This document shows, piece by piece, positions 46,017 to 55,551 of a DNA stretch of 64,000 nucleotides. The translations under genes and the position numbers were made by a program. Source of the DNA: Streptomyces sp. NBC_01465 (GTDB lineage: Bacteria; Actinomycetota; Actinomycetes; Streptomycetales; Streptomycetaceae); contig NZ_CP109467.1 in the NCBI RefSeq assembly GCF_036227325.1, forward strand, positions 3,596,001 through 3,660,000, in the 5' to 3' direction. Position 1 is the first letter of the stretch. Every line of letters starts with the position of its first letter. The notes beneath the pieces were generated by a model that was given only the letters and a program-made list of their open reading frames with translations, was not told the DNA's origin and did not search any database.

Positions 46017-47130
46017 GCCTGGAGCTCAGCCACACCAGCGTCGGCGGGATCTCGCGGCGCCAGGTGTTGAAGTTGTGCCCGCCGCTCTCCAGCACCATCG
46101 ACGAGACCCGGGTCGGCGGCTTCGCGTTCGCAAGGAACTTCATCGTGCTCTTGTAGTTGCCCTCGCCCTGCTTGCTGGTGGTCAGCATCAACGAGGTGTC
46201 GGGGGCGGGCAGATGCTCCAGGCTCCACAGCAGGTCGGCTCGGTGGCGCGCGTGCTCGTCGCCGTGGAAGAGGTCGCCGGTCGTCACGTCTTCGGCGGCC
46301 TTGTAGTACGCGGAGAGTCCGGCCCCCGCGCCGTACACGTTCGGGTGATGCATCGCGATCTTCAGCGCGCAGTAACCGCCCGTCGAATCACCGACAAAAC
46401 CCCAGTTCTGCGCCCTCGTCCCGACGCGGTACGACGCGTGGACCGCCTGCGGCACGTCCTTGGCGAAGAAGGTCTCGGCCTGCGGACCGCCGGGGACGTC
46501 CACACACTCGGTGTCACGCGGCGGCGCCACCGTCGGACGCATCATGATCAGCACCATCGGCTGCGTCTGCCCGGCCTTGGCCAGCTTCAACGCCGTCTGC
46601 GGATAGGCCAGTCCCTTGAACAGGTTCTGCGCCACGCCCGGGTAGCCGGTGAGCACCACGGCGGCCGGGAACGTCCGTTTCGCGTACCTCGGCTGGAAGT
46701 ACTCGGGCGGCAGATAGACGTACGCGGGGCTCGCGATCCGCGACGCCTTCCCCTCGATCAGGACCCGCTGGATCTGTCCACCCACCCGTGGTCCGCGACC
46801 CCCCTTGACGTCCAACTCCTGTTTGCCCAGCACCTGTACGCTCCTGCTTCCTGAATGCGCCGTTCCGCCGGCGTGGTCGACGACCACACCGGGGGTCTGC
46901 TCCTGACCGAAGAGGTCGGCCCAGGACGCGTAGAAGAGGAACGAGTTGTTGGCGAGGAGCCCGACCATGGTGAAGACGGCCAGCTGGGTCGCGAGAAGCA
47001 GACCGATCCGGCCCGCCACAGCACGCCAGTTGCGGTGCGCGAGCCGCGGCCAGAACACCACCGTCGCGACGAAGAGCACCACCCCGAGCGCTACGGCCAG
47101 CGCAAGAACCTTGTGACTGGTGAGACCCAT
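46006..47130 (-). CDS. Membrane-anchored esterase (esterase D / mycolyltransferase-like fold)
   Basis: A 374-residue protein. Three N-terminal membrane helices precede an extracytoplasmic alpha/beta hydrolase of the esterase D family: ASPAYVYLPPEYFQPRYAKRTFPAAVVLTGYPG, the nucleophile elbow GFVGDSTGGYCALKIAMHHP (G-D-S-x-G-G), and the histidine in ESGGHNFNTWRREIPP. The substrate could be a lipid or a wall ester. It is divergent from the mprF-like gene, and both may belong to the sigma-E envelope regulon. Confidence 0.88.
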   Translation of the reverse strand: MGLTSHKVLALAVALGVVLFVATVVFWPRLAHRNWRAVAGRIGLLLATQLAVFTMVGLLANNSFLFYASWADLFGQEQTPGVVVDHAGGTAHSGSRSVQVLGKQELDVKGGRGPRVGGQIQRVLIEGKASRIASPAYVYLPPEYFQPRYAKRTFPAAVVLTGYPGVAQNLFKGLAYPQTALKLAKAGQTQPMVLIMMRPTVAPPRDTECVDVPGGPQAETFFAKDVPQAVHASYRVGTRAQNWGFVGDSTGGYCALKIAMHHPNVYGAGAGLSAYYKAAEDVTTGDLFHGDEHARHRADLLWSLEHLPAPDTSLMLTTSKQGEGNYKSTMKFLANAKPPTRVSSMVLESGGHNFNTWRREIPPTLVWLSSRLTG

Positions 47131-47173
47131 GTGGAGATCAAGCTTTCTTCCATAGATTTTCCGGGAACCGGGT

Positions 47174-47201
47174 GAACCGGCTTCCCGGTAGCGCCGTCCT
47201 A
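47174..47201 (+). promoter_or_regulatory. Candidate sigma-E promoter of the mprF-like gene
   Basis: -35 TGAACC (47174-47178 core), 16-bp spacer and -10 CGTCCTA (47195-47201) fit the ECF/SigE pattern AAC-N16-CGTC. A start of transcription near 47208 would leave about 40 nt of leader before ATG 47246. Confidence 0.55.
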
Positions 47202-47245
47202 GTGAGCACAAAATGTCCGGATCTCTTGCGGAGCCGTGGGAAGCG

Positions 47246-49075
47246 ATGTCTGTCAGGCTAGATGGGGATAAATCAGTAACGGTTCCGATTCGCGTGCGAC
47301 GGGCCATGCAGGGTCCCCGCCCCGAAAAGGTGCCTTCACTTGTCGGAACGGCCTGCGCTGTCGTAGGCCTGCTCGACATCGCGGCCGGAGTCTTTCCGCG
47401 CTTCAGGCACAGCAGGATGCACGCTGTGGCGGAGGTCCTGCCCGGCACGCTCGGCCCGTTCACGGCCGCGCTGGCCCTGAGCGCGGGCGTCCTTCTGCTG
47501 CTTCTCGCGCACGGACTCAAGCGCCACAAGCGCCGTGCGTGGCGGGCCGCGGTGATACTGCTGCCCGCCGGCGCCGTCGCACAGTTCGCCTGGCGTCACT
47601 CGATCGTGGGATCCGTCATCTCGCTGATCCTGCTCTTCCTGCTGCTGCGCCACCGCACCGAGTTCGCGGCCCTGCCCGATCCGCGCAGCCGCTGGAAGGC
47701 CCTGGCCAACTTCGTTCTCCTGGGCGCCGGTTCGATCGCGCTGGGCCTGGTCATCGTCAGCGTCCACCCGCAGCGCACCATGGGCAGCCCGAGCGTCGCC
47801 GACCGGCTGCAGCACGTGCTGTACGGACTGGTCGGCTTCGAGGGTCCCGTCGAGTACGTGGGTGACGTGTCCTGGACCGTCGCCTACTCCCTCGGTGCAC
47901 TCGGCCTGCTGACCGCGGTCACCACCATCTACCTGGCGTTCCGCCCCGAACACCCGGCCGCACGCCTCACCGACGAGGACGAGAGGCAGCTGCGCGCCCT
48001 GCTCGCCAAGCACGGCGGCCGCGACTCGCTCGGCCACTTCGCGCTCCGCCGCGACAAGGCCGTCGTCTTCTCCCCCAGCGGCAAGGCGGCCGTCACGTAC
48101 CGGGTGATCTCCGGCGTGATGCTCGCCTCCGGCGACCCGATCGGCGACGTCGAGGCCTGGCCCGGCGCCATCGAGCGCTTCATGGACGAGGCCAAGTCGC
48201 ACTCCTGGACGCCCGCCGTCATGGGCTGCAGCGAGACGGGCGGCGAGGTCTGGACCCGCGAGACGGGACTCGACGCACTGGAGCTGGGCGACGAGGCGGT
48301 GGTCGACGTAGCGGATTTCTCTCTCGCCGGGCGCGCGATGCGCAACGTACGCCAGATGGTGAAGCGCATCGAGCGCAATGGCTACGAGACCCGCGTCCGG
48401 CGCGTCCGTGACCTCGGCGAGCCCGAGCTGACCCACATCAGGGCCGCGGCGGAGGCCTGGCGCGGCACCGACACCGAGCGCGGCTTCTCCATGGCACTGG
48501 GCCGGATCGGCGACCCGGGCGACGGCGACTGCGTGATCGCCACCGCCCACAAGCCGGACGAGCACTCCCCGTACGGCGACCTGAAGGCGATCATCCACTT
48601 CGTCCCCTGGGGCCCGGACGGCATGTCCCTGGAGCTGATGCGCCGCGACCGCTCGGCCGACCCCGGTATGAACGAACTCCTCATCGTCGCCTCCCTCGAA
48701 GCCTCCCCGAACCTGGGCATCGAGCGGGTCTCGCTGAACTTCGCGATGTTCCGCTCGGCGCTCGCCCGCGGCGAGAAGCTGGGCGCGGGCCCGGTCCTGC
48801 GCGGCTGGCGCGGGCTGCTCGTCTTCCTCTCCCGCTGGTTCCAGATCGAGTCGCTGTACAAGTTCAACGCCAAGTTCCAGCCGCGCTGGGAGCCCCGCTT
48901 CGTCGTCTTCCGCAACAACGGGGACCTCCCCCGCATCGGCATCGCCGCGATGCAGGCCGAGGGATTCGTGAACCTGGCGCTCCCCCGTCCCTTCACCCGC
49001 CGCAGGGGCCCCGTGCAGCGCCCCTGCTCGCACATCCCGCCCCAGACGAAGGACGCCGAGTTCACCGCGGCGTGA
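47246..49075 (+). CDS. MprF-like phosphatidylglycerol aminoacyltransferase
   Basis: A 609-residue membrane enzyme. About six N-terminal helices (to residue 230) anchor a cytosolic DUF2156/LPG-synthase C domain of two GNAT-like halves: FALRRDKAVVFSPSGKAAVTYRVISGVMLASGDPIGD, KSHSWTPAVMGCSETGGEVW, and DPGMNELLIVASLEASPNLGIERVSLNFAMFRSALARGEKLGAGP. It should transfer an amino acid, usually lysine, from tRNA to phosphatidylglycerol and so reduce the negative charge of the membrane. No lysyl-tRNA synthetase is fused, unlike mycobacterial LysX. ATG 47246 (GGGAAG upstream) is preferred to ATG 47213. Confidence 0.9.
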   Translation: MSVRLDGDKSVTVPIRVRRAMQGPRPEKVPSLVGTACAVVGLLDIAAGVFPRFRHSRMHAVAEVLPGTLGPFTAALALSAGVLLLLLAHGLKRHKRRAWRAAVILLPAGAVAQFAWRHSIVGSVISLILLFLLLRHRTEFAALPDPRSRWKALANFVLLGAGSIALGLVIVSVHPQRTMGSPSVADRLQHVLYGLVGFEGPVEYVGDVSWTVAYSLGALGLLTAVTTIYLAFRPEHPAARLTDEDERQLRALLAKHGGRDSLGHFALRRDKAVVFSPSGKAAVTYRVISGVMLASGDPIGDVEAWPGAIERFMDEAKSHSWTPAVMGCSETGGEVWTRETGLDALELGDEAVVDVADFSLAGRAMRNVRQMVKRIERNGYETRVRRVRDLGEPELTHIRAAAEAWRGTDTERGFSMALGRIGDPGDGDCVIATAHKPDEHSPYGDLKAIIHFVPWGPDGMSLELMRRDRSADPGMNELLIVASLEASPNLGIERVSLNFAMFRSALARGEKLGAGPVLRGWRGLLVFLSRWFQIESLYKFNAKFQPRWEPRFVVFRNNGDLPRIGIAAMQAEGFVNLALPRPFTRRRGPVQRPCSHIPPQTKDAEFTAA

Positions 49076-49106
49076 GGACCCTCGTCACGGGCCTAGGCTG
49101 GACGGC

Positions 49107-49967
49107 ATGAGTACGTTGCGCGGGCGGGGGATGGTCGAGGGGCTGCCGGAGTGGGACCGCTGTGCGGTCATGGGGGTCGTCAACGTGACCCCCGACTCCT
49201 TCTCCGACGGCGGCCGCTGGTTCAGCGCCACGGCCGCCGTCAAACACGGCCTGGACCTGGTGACCGAGGGCGCCGACCTCGTGGACGTCGGCGGTGAGTC
49301 GACGCGCCCCGGCGCCTCCCGGGTCGACGAGGACGAGGAGCTGCGCCGGGTGCTCCCCGTCGTACGCGGCCTGGTCTCGGAAGGCGTCACCGTCTCCGTC
49401 GACACCATGCGCGCGAGCGTCGCCGAGCAGTCCGTCGCGGCCGGAGCCGTGCTGGTCAACGACGTCAGCGGCGGCCTCGCGGACCCCGCGATGATCCCCA
49501 CGGTCGCCGCCACCGGCGCCCCCTTCGTCGTCATGCACTGGCGCGGATTCAGCGAGTCCATGAACAGCCGTGCGGTGTACGAGGACGTGGTGGCCGAGGT
49601 CGCCGACGAACTCCGCGCCCGCATGGACGCCGTCATCGAGGGCGGCATCGCCCCCGAGCGCCTCGTCGTCGACCCGGGCCTCGGCTTCGCCAAGCAGGCC
49701 GAGCACGACCTCGCCCTCGTCGCCCGCCTCCCGGAGCTGCGCGCGCTGGGCCGCCCGCTGCTGGTCGCCGCGTCCCGCAAGCGTTTCCTCGGCCACGTAC
49801 TCGCGCAGACGGGGGAGGCCCCGCCGCCCGCCCGCGAGCGCGACGCCGCCACCGCCGCGATCTCCGCGATCGCCGCCCACGAGGGCGCCTGGGCGGTCCG
49901 CGTCCACGAGGTGCGGGCGACGGCCGACGCCGTACGGGTCGCCCGCGCGGTCGAGGGTGCCCGGTGA
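49107..49967 (+). CDS. folP: Dihydropteroate synthase
   Basis: A 286-residue TIM-barrel enzyme that condenses p-aminobenzoate with the pterin pyrophosphate, the sulfonamide target. Both signatures are present: MGVVNVTPDSFSDGGRW and DLVDVGGESTRPGA; further blocks are VSVDTMRASV, LVNDVSGGLADP and LLVAASRKRFLG. It heads the plus-strand folate cluster; the next start overlaps its stop by 4 nt. Confidence 0.96.
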   Translation: MSTLRGRGMVEGLPEWDRCAVMGVVNVTPDSFSDGGRWFSATAAVKHGLDLVTEGADLVDVGGESTRPGASRVDEDEELRRVLPVVRGLVSEGVTVSVDTMRASVAEQSVAAGAVLVNDVSGGLADPAMIPTVAATGAPFVVMHWRGFSESMNSRAVYEDVVAEVADELRARMDAVIEGGIAPERLVVDPGLGFAKQAEHDLALVARLPELRALGRPLLVAASRKRFLGHVLAQTGEAPPPARERDAATAAISAIAAHEGAWAVRVHEVRATADAVRVARAVEGAR

Positions 49968-50428
49968 CCGCCCCCGCCGACCTCGAAGCGGTCGAACTCG
50001 CCAACACCGCCTTCTACGAGACGATGGAGCGTGGCGACTTCGACGAGCTCTCCGACCTCTGGCTGAGCAGCGACGACGAGCTGGAGATCTCCTGCATCCA
50101 CCCGGGCTGGCCGGTCCTGACGGGCCGCGGCGAGGTGCTCCGCTCCTACGCGCTGATCATGGCGAACACCGAGTACATCCAGTTCTTCCTGACCGATGTG
50201 AAGGTCGCACTCGCCGGCGACACCGCCCTGGTGACCTGCACGGAGAACATCCTCAGCGGCGGCCCCGCCGAGGAGAGCGGCGAGCTGGGCCCGCTGGTCG
50301 GCCAGCTGGTCGTGGCCACCAACGTCTTCCGGCGCACCCGCGACGGCTGGAAGCTCTGGTCGCACCACGGGTCGCCCGTGCTCGCCGAGTCCGACGAGTC
50401 GGACGAAGACGACCGCAGCGAGGATTGA
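49964..50428 (+). CDS. NTF2-like (SnoaL-type) domain protein
   Basis: A 154-residue cone-fold protein: VELANTAFYETMERGDFDELSDLWLSSDDELEISCIHPGWPVLTGRGEVLRSYALIM ... LVTCTENILSG ... FRRTRDGWKLWSHHGSPVL. Proteins of this kind recur in the folate cluster of actinomycetes, but the role is unknown. The GTG overlaps the folP stop (GTGA), implying coupled translation. The tail (ESDESDEDDRSED) is strongly acidic. Confidence 0.85.
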   Translation: MTAPADLEAVELANTAFYETMERGDFDELSDLWLSSDDELEISCIHPGWPVLTGRGEVLRSYALIMANTEYIQFFLTDVKVALAGDTALVTCTENILSGGPAEESGELGPLVGQLVVATNVFRRTRDGWKLWSHHGSPVLAESDESDEDDRSED

Positions 50429-50447
50429 ACGGGGAAGCGGAGGGTAT

Positions 50448-50466
50448 GGGCGGGTACCACCCGCCC
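50448..50466. terminator. Hairpin splitting the folate cluster
   Basis: GGGCGGGT-ACC-ACCCGCCC, an 8-bp perfect stem with a 3-nt loop, 20 nt after the NTF2-like stop. There is no T tract. It may partly end the folP transcript before folB. Confidence 0.45.
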
Positions 50467-50593
50467 GCACTTCTGTCCATAGCCCCCGTGGGCAGGCACT
50501 GTCAGTGCTCGCAGGTAGATTCGAATGAGGACGTTGTGCCGACCGCACTCGGCGCGTACGCCCTACTCACCGACTGAAGCAGGAGTGATTCGC

Positions 50594-50953
50594 GTGGATC
50601 GTGTCGCGCTGCGCGGCCTCAAGGCCCGTGGGCACCATGGCGTCTTTCCCCGGGAGCGGGAAGAGGGCCAGACCTTCATCGTCGACCTGGTGCTCAGCCT
50701 CGACACCCGCCCCGCGGCGGCGGACGACGACCTGACGAAGACCGTGCACTACGGCGTGGTGGCCGAGGAAGTGGTGGACGTCGTCAAGGGCGAGCCGGTC
50801 GACCTGATCGAGACGCTCGCCGAGCGGATCGCCCAGCAGTGCCTCAAGCACGAAGGCGTCCAGGAGGTGGAAGTGGTCGTCCACAAGCCGGACGCGCCGA
50901 TCACCGTCCCCTTCGACGACGTGACCATCACGATCACCCGGAGCCGCGCATGA
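50594..50953 (+). CDS. folB: Dihydroneopterin aldolase
   Basis: A 119-residue enzyme, normal family length. It splits dihydroneopterin to hydroxymethyl-dihydropterin. Seen blocks: VALRGLKARGHHGVFPREREEGQTFIVDLVLSLD, VHYGVVAEEVVDVVKGEPVDLIETLAERIA and VVVHKPDAPITVPFDDVTITITR. GTG 50594 has AGGAG 8 nt upstream; the GTG at 50585 lies inside that ribosome site. Its stop overlaps folK (ATGA). Confidence 0.95.
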   Translation: MDRVALRGLKARGHHGVFPREREEGQTFIVDLVLSLDTRPAAADDDLTKTVHYGVVAEEVVDVVKGEPVDLIETLAERIAQQCLKHEGVQEVEVVVHKPDAPITVPFDDVTITITRSRA

Positions 50954-51549
50954 ACGCAGCACAGAGCGACCCGACCGTACAGCCGGTACCGGCCTCCGTG
51001 ACCGCGCAGGTCGACGCGGCGGACGTGACGCTGTCCAACCCCAAACGGGCCGTGATCTCCCTCGGCTCCAACCTGGGCAACCGCCTGGAGACGCTGCAGG
51101 GCGCGATCGACGCCCTGGAGGACACCCCGGGCCTGCGGGTCAAGGCCGTCTCCCCCGTCTACGAGACGGAGCCCTGGGGCGTGGACCCCGGCTCCCAGCC
51201 GTCGTACTTCAACGCGGTCGTGGTCATCAAGACGACGCTTCCCCCCTCCTCGCTCCTGGAGCGCGGCCAGGCCATCGAGGAAGCCTTCGACCGGGTACGG
51301 GACGAGCGCTGGGGCCCGCGCACGATCGACGTCGACATCGTGGCGTACGCCGACGTCCTCTCCGACGACCCCGTCCTCACGCTGCCGCACCCGCGCGCCC
51401 ATGAGCGGGCCTTCGTGCTGGTGCCGTGGCACGACGTGGAGCCGGAGGCCCAGCTGCCCGGCCGCGGCCCGGTGGCCGAGCTCCTGGCCGGCCTCGGCAA
51501 CGAAGGCGTACTCTCCCGCCCCGATCTGGAACTCCGCCTGCCCGAGTGA
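50950..51549 (+). CDS. folK: 2-amino-4-hydroxy-6-hydroxymethyldihydropteridine diphosphokinase
   Basis: A 199-residue HPPK. It transfers pyrophosphate from ATP to the pterin. Motifs: AVISLGSNLGNRLETLQGAIDAL, SPVYETEPWG, and the signature WGPRTIDVDIVAYADV; LPHPRAHERAFVLVPWHDVEP is the second substrate loop. A 35-residue N-terminal extension is present. Its ATG overlaps the folB stop, and the DUF3180 gene follows after 25 nt. Confidence 0.95.
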   Translation: MNAAQSDPTVQPVPASVTAQVDAADVTLSNPKRAVISLGSNLGNRLETLQGAIDALEDTPGLRVKAVSPVYETEPWGVDPGSQPSYFNAVVVIKTTLPPSSLLERGQAIEEAFDRVRDERWGPRTIDVDIVAYADVLSDDPVLTLPHPRAHERAFVLVPWHDVEPEAQLPGRGPVAELLAGLGNEGVLSRPDLELRLPE

Positions 51550-51574
51550 CGTTGCCCTCTGGGAGGCATGTTCT

Positions 51575-52057
51575 GTGAAGCAACTACGACTCGGCGTGCT
51601 CGCCGGCCTGTTCGTCGTGGCCGGGGTTCTGTCATGGGCCGGCGCCCGGCTCTGGGACTCGGTCGGCACGCTCCCCAGCGTGCCGCTGGCCGCGCCGATC
51701 GTACTGGCGGTGATCGCCGTGACGCTGCTCGCGACGGCGCTCTCGCTGCGTGCCCGGCTCCGGGCCCAGCGGGAGCGCCGTCCCGGCGCGAAGGGTGTGG
51801 AACCGCTGATGGCGGCCCGCGCCGTGGTCTTCGGCCAGGCGAGCGCGCTGGTCGCCTCGCTGGTCTGCGGGATGTACGGCGGCACCGGCGTCTTCCTGCT
51901 GGGCCAGCTCGATGTCCCGGCCCGCCGTGACCAGGCGTTCTACGCCGGGTTCTCGGTGCTGGCCGGAATCGCGGTGGTCGCCGCGGCCCTCTTCCTGGAG
52001 CGCGTCTGCAAGCTCCCCGAGGACGAGGACGACAACAGCCAGAGCGCGCCCGCCTGA
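51575..52057 (+). CDS. DUF3180 membrane protein
   Basis: A 160-residue protein with four membrane helices: LGVLAGLFVVAGVLSWAGARLW, APIVLAVIAVTLLATALSLRARL, AVVFGQASALVASLVCGMYGGTGVFLL and FYAGFSVLAGIAVVAAALFLERV. It sits downstream of folK in actinobacteria, but its function is unknown. GTG 51575 has GGGAGG 10 nt upstream. It is the last gene of the plus-strand unit and faces folE across 19 nt. Confidence 0.88.
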   Translation: MKQLRLGVLAGLFVVAGVLSWAGARLWDSVGTLPSVPLAAPIVLAVIAVTLLATALSLRARLRAQRERRPGAKGVEPLMAARAVVFGQASALVASLVCGMYGGTGVFLLGQLDVPARRDQAFYAGFSVLAGIAVVAAALFLERVCKLPEDEDDNSQSAPA

Positions 52058-52076
52058 AGGCCTGGGCCCGCAGCCA

Positions 52077-52682
52077 CTAGCGGGCCATGATCAGGCTCAT
52101 CGCCTCGGCGCGCGTCGCCGGATCGCGCAGCTGTCCGCGCACCGCCGAGGTGATGGTCTTGGCACCGGGCTTGCGGACCCCGCGCATCGTCATGCACATG
52201 TGCTCGCACTCGATGACGACGATGACGCCCCGCGGCTCCAGTATCTTCATCAGCGATTCGGCGACCTGCGTGGTCAGCCGCTCCTGCACCTGCGGCCGCC
52301 GGGCGTAGACGTCGACGAGGCGGGCCAGCTTCGACAACCCGGTGATCTTGCCTTCCACGGACGGGATGTACCCGACGTGGGCGACGCCCGTGAACGGGAC
52401 CAGATGGTGCTCGCAGTGGCTCTGCACCTCGATGTCCTTCACCAGGACCATCTCGTCGTGACCGAGGTCGAACGTCGTCGTCAGGACGTCCTCGGGCTTC
52501 TGCCGCAGTCCCGCGAAGAGCTCCTTGTACGCCCGCGCCACGCGCGCCGGGGTCTCCAGCAGCCCCTCGCGCTCCGGGTCCTCCCCGACCGCGATGAGGA
52601 GCTCGCGCACCGCGTTCTCGGCTCGCTTCTCGTCGAACTCGCCGATGGTGGCCTGGCCGTCCAGCGTTACCGGGTCGGTCAT
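52077..52682 (-). CDS. folE: GTP cyclohydrolase I
   Basis: A 201-residue enzyme opening the folate pathway (GTP to dihydroneopterin triphosphate). The zinc ligands are in [22 protein letters not shown] and [40 protein letters not shown] is the family signature. It stands convergent to the folP-folB-folK unit and downstream of ftsH, separated from it by a terminator, so it needs its own promoter in 52683-52715. Confidence 0.96.
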   Translation of the reverse strand: MTDPVTLDGQATIGEFDEKRAENAVRELLIAVGEDPEREGLLETPARVARAYKELFAGLRQKPEDVLTTTFDLGHDEMVLVKDIEVQSHCEHHLVPFTGVAHVGYIPSVEGKITGLSKLARLVDVYARRPQVQERLTTQVAESLMKILEPRGVIVVIECEHMCMTMRGVRKPGAKTITSAVRGQLRDPATRAEAMSLIMAR

Positions 52683-52715
52683 GGTGGTGTGCCTCGCTCC
52701 TCGTCAACAAAAAGT

Positions 52716-52751
52716 GCCGCGCCCCCCAGGCTAGAACCTGGGGGGCGCGGC
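52716..52751 (-). terminator. Terminator of the ftsH unit
   Basis: A 15-bp perfect stem (GCCGCGCCCCCCAGG and its complement) with a 6-nt loop; on the minus strand it is followed by ACTTTTT. It separates ftsH from folE. Confidence 0.88.
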
Positions 52752-52777
52752 ATGCATTCCGGGGCTGCCGGGGCTGC

Positions 52778-54808
52778 TCAGCTCTCGGGACGGTCCTCGG
52801 GGACCGGCTCGGGGGCTGCCTCCACGGCGGCCGGGGCCGCACCGTTGGTACCGGCGGCACCATTGGTGAGCGCCAGCTCCCGCGGCGAGAGCACCGGCGG
52901 ACGCGTCGAGGGCGTACGACGGGACGATCCGGTCCACGCCGGGCGGGCGGGACGCTTCACGATGCCGGCGAAGACCTCGGCGATCTGCTCCTTGTTCAGG
53001 GTCTCCTTCTCGAGGAGGGCCAGAACCAGGTTGTCGAGGACGTCGCGGTTCTCGACCAGGATTTCCCAGGCCTCGTTGTGCGCCGTCTCGATGAGCTTCT
53101 TGACCTCTTCGTCGACGAGCGCCGCGACCTCTTCCGAGTAGTCGCGCGGGTGGCCCATCTCGCGGCCCAGGAACGGCTCGGTGTTGTCGCCACCGAACTT
53201 GATCGCGCCCAGACGCTCGGTCATGCCGTACTGCGTGACCATCGCGCGAGCGGTGGCCGTGGCCTTCTCGATGTCGTTGGCCGCGCCCGTCGTCGGGTCG
53301 TGGAAGACGAGCTCCTCGGCCGCACGCCCGCCCAGCATGTAAGCGAGCTGGTCGAGCATCTCGTTGCGGGTCGTGGAGTACTTGTCCTCGTCCGGCAGCA
53401 CCATCGTGTAGCCGAGTGCACGGCCGCGCGACAGGATCGTGATCTTGTGGACCGGGTCCGAGTTGGGGGAAGCCGCCGCGACCAGGGCGTGTCCGCCCTC
53501 GTGGTACGCGGTGATCTTCTTCTCCTTGTCGGACATGATCCGGGTCCGCTTCTGCGGGCCCGCCACGACGCGGTCGATCGCCTCGTCCAGCGCGTTGTTG
53601 TCGACGAGCTTCAGGTCCCCGCGCGCGGTGAGCAGCGCGGCTTCGTTCAGCACGTTGGCAAGGTCGGCACCGGTGAAGCCGGGCGTACGACGGGCCACTG
53701 CGGCCAGATCGACGTCCGGGGCGACCGGCTTGCCCTTCTGGTGAACCTTGAGGATCTCCAGACGGCCCTGCATGTCCGGACGGTCGACCGCGATCTGCCG
53801 GTCGAAACGGCCGGGGCGCAGCAGTGCCGGGTCGAGGATGTCGGGACGGTTCGTGGCGGCGATCAGGATGACCCCGCCCTTCACGTCGAATCCGTCCATC
53901 TCGACCAGGAGCTGGTTGAGGGTCTGCTCGCGCTCGTCGTGACCGCCGCCCATGCCCGCACCGCGGTGCCGGCCGACGGCGTCGATCTCGTCGACGAAGA
54001 CGATCGCCGGGGCGTTCGCCTTGGCCTGCTCGAAGAGGTCACGCACTCGGGACGCACCGACACCGACGAACATCTCGACGAAGTCGGAACCCGAGATCGA
54101 GTAGAACGGGACGCCCGCCTCGCCCGCGACGGCGCGGGCCAGCAGGGTCTTGCCCGTACCGGGAGGCCCGTAGAGCAGGACACCCTTGGGGATCTTGGCG
54201 CCGACGGCCTGGAACTTCGCCGGCTCCTGCAGGAACTCCTTGATCTCGTGGAGTTCCTCGACCGCCTCGTCGGACCCCGCCACATCGGCGAAGGTCGTCT
54301 TGGGGGTGTCCTTGGTGAGCAGCTTGGCCTTGGACTTCCCGAACTGCATGACGCGGGATCCGCCGCCCTGCATCTGGTTCATCAGGAACAGGAAGACCAC
54401 GACGATGAGGACGAACGGCAGCAGGGAGAGCAGGATGCCCAGGAAGGCGTTCTGCTTCTCGACCGAGACCGTGTAGCCCTTGGGGATGTCCCCTGCGGAG
54501 GACGCGGTCTGCAGCTGCTGTGCGAGGGCGGTGCCCTGCGCGTCGCCGATGTAGTTGGCCTGGAACTTAGCTCCGGACTCGCCGTCGAGCTTCTGGCCGT
54601 CCTTCAGCTGAATCTTGAGTACGTTCTGATCACCGGTGGTGATCTTTGCCTGCTCGACCTTTTTGTCGGTGATCGCCTGGACGACCTGTGAGGTGTCCAC
54701 CGACTTGTAGCCGCCTGACGAGCCGACGACCTGCATCAGCACGACCACGGCCAGGACGGCCAGCACGATCCACATGACCGGCCCACGGAAGTATCGCTTC
54801 ACGTCCAT
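52778..54808 (-). CDS. ftsH: ATP-dependent zinc metalloprotease FtsH
   Basis: A 676-residue membrane AAA protease. TM1 is at 12-28, a periplasmic-side segment at 30-118, TM2 at about 122-143. Walker A is GPPGTGKT (214-221), Walker B IVFVDEID, the SRH region [21 protein letters not shown], and the zinc motif HEGGH (436-440), with alanine replaced by glycine as often in actinobacteria. The C-terminal tail is Pro/Ala-rich. It degrades membrane and short-lived proteins. hpt lies 162 nt upstream in the same direction. Confidence 0.97.
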   Translation of the reverse strand: MDVKRYFRGPVMWIVLAVLAVVVLMQVVGSSGGYKSVDTSQVVQAITDKKVEQAKITTGDQNVLKIQLKDGQKLDGESGAKFQANYIGDAQGTALAQQLQTASSAGDIPKGYTVSVEKQNAFLGILLSLLPFVLIVVVFLFLMNQMQGGGSRVMQFGKSKAKLLTKDTPKTTFADVAGSDEAVEELHEIKEFLQEPAKFQAVGAKIPKGVLLYGPPGTGKTLLARAVAGEAGVPFYSISGSDFVEMFVGVGASRVRDLFEQAKANAPAIVFVDEIDAVGRHRGAGMGGGHDEREQTLNQLLVEMDGFDVKGGVILIAATNRPDILDPALLRPGRFDRQIAVDRPDMQGRLEILKVHQKGKPVAPDVDLAAVARRTPGFTGADLANVLNEAALLTARGDLKLVDNNALDEAIDRVVAGPQKRTRIMSDKEKKITAYHEGGHALVAAASPNSDPVHKITILSRGRALGYTMVLPDEDKYSTTRNEMLDQLAYMLGGRAAEELVFHDPTTGAANDIEKATATARAMVTQYGMTERLGAIKFGGDNTEPFLGREMGHPRDYSEEVAALVDEEVKKLIETAHNEAWEILVENRDVLDNLVLALLEKETLNKEQIAEVFAGIVKRPARPAWTGSSRRTPSTRPPVLSPRELALTNGAAGTNGAAPAAVEAAPEPVPEDRPES

Positions 54809-54970
54809 CCATACGGGGCGGACTTACGCCCCGTCCCTCCTGCCCGTAGGTAAATGCTGCTGTGAGTAAAGACTGTTCTTCGGACGGTACCCCAGCATTG
54901 CTACCCGCGACCGCCTTCCCCTGCTCCAACGGCGGGGCTGGGGTGAGGGTTCCCGGCTGCTGAGGGTCCT

Positions 54971-55525
54971 TCAGCCGCCGTAGACGTGCGGGGCGAGCGT
55001 TCCGACAAAGGGGAGATTGCGGTACTTCTCTGCGTAATCCAGGCCGTATCCGACGACGAACTCGTTCGGAATGTCGAAGCCGATCCACTTCACGTCGATC
55101 GCGACCTTTGCGGCATCCGGCTTGCGCAGCAGGGTGCAGACCTCGAGCGAGGCCGGCTCGCGGGAGCCGAGGTTCGACAGCAGCCAGGAGAGCGTCAGAC
55201 CCGAGTCGATGATGTCCTCGACGATCAGGACGTGCTTGCCCTTGATGTCGGTGTCCAGGTCCTTGAGGATCCGGACGACACCGGAGGACTGCGTGCCCGC
55301 GCCGTACGAGGACACCGCCATCCAGTCCATCGTGACGTCGGAGGAGAGCGCGCGCGCCAGGTCCGCCATCACCATGACGGCGCCCTTGAGGACACCGACC
55401 AGGAGCAGATCCTTGCCCGCGTACTCCGCGTCGATCTTCCCCGCGAGCTCCGCCAGCTTCGCGTCGATCTCTTCCTTGGTGATGAGCACCGACTCGAGGT
55501 CGGCGCCCATGTCTTTCTCGTTCAC
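54971..55525 (-). CDS. hpt: Hypoxanthine phosphoribosyltransferase
   Basis: A 184-residue purine-salvage enzyme. The PRPP loop is [19 protein letters not shown], with [21 protein letters not shown] before it and [29 protein letters not shown] after it. It converts hypoxanthine or guanine to the nucleotide. GTG 55525 ([11 protein letters not shown]) is chosen; GTG 55534 and ATG 55510 are possible. The gene follows tilS by 26 nt, a very common pairing with ftsH further on. Confidence 0.95.
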   Translation of the reverse strand: MNEKDMGADLESVLITKEEIDAKLAELAGKIDAEYAGKDLLLVGVLKGAVMVMADLARALSSDVTMDWMAVSSYGAGTQSSGVVRILKDLDTDIKGKHVLIVEDIIDSGLTLSWLLSNLGSREPASLEVCTLLRKPDAAKVAIDVKWIGFDIPNEFVVGYGLDYAEKYRNLPFVGTLAPHVYGG

Positions 55526-55551
55526 CCGGGCCACTTTCGTTGCTTTGCGGT

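Noticed and set aside
47213..47245. ATG 47213 as the start of the mprF-like gene.
   Set aside because: It lacks a ribosome site and would lie only about 5 nt after the predicted transcription start; ATG 47246 has GGGAAG upstream.
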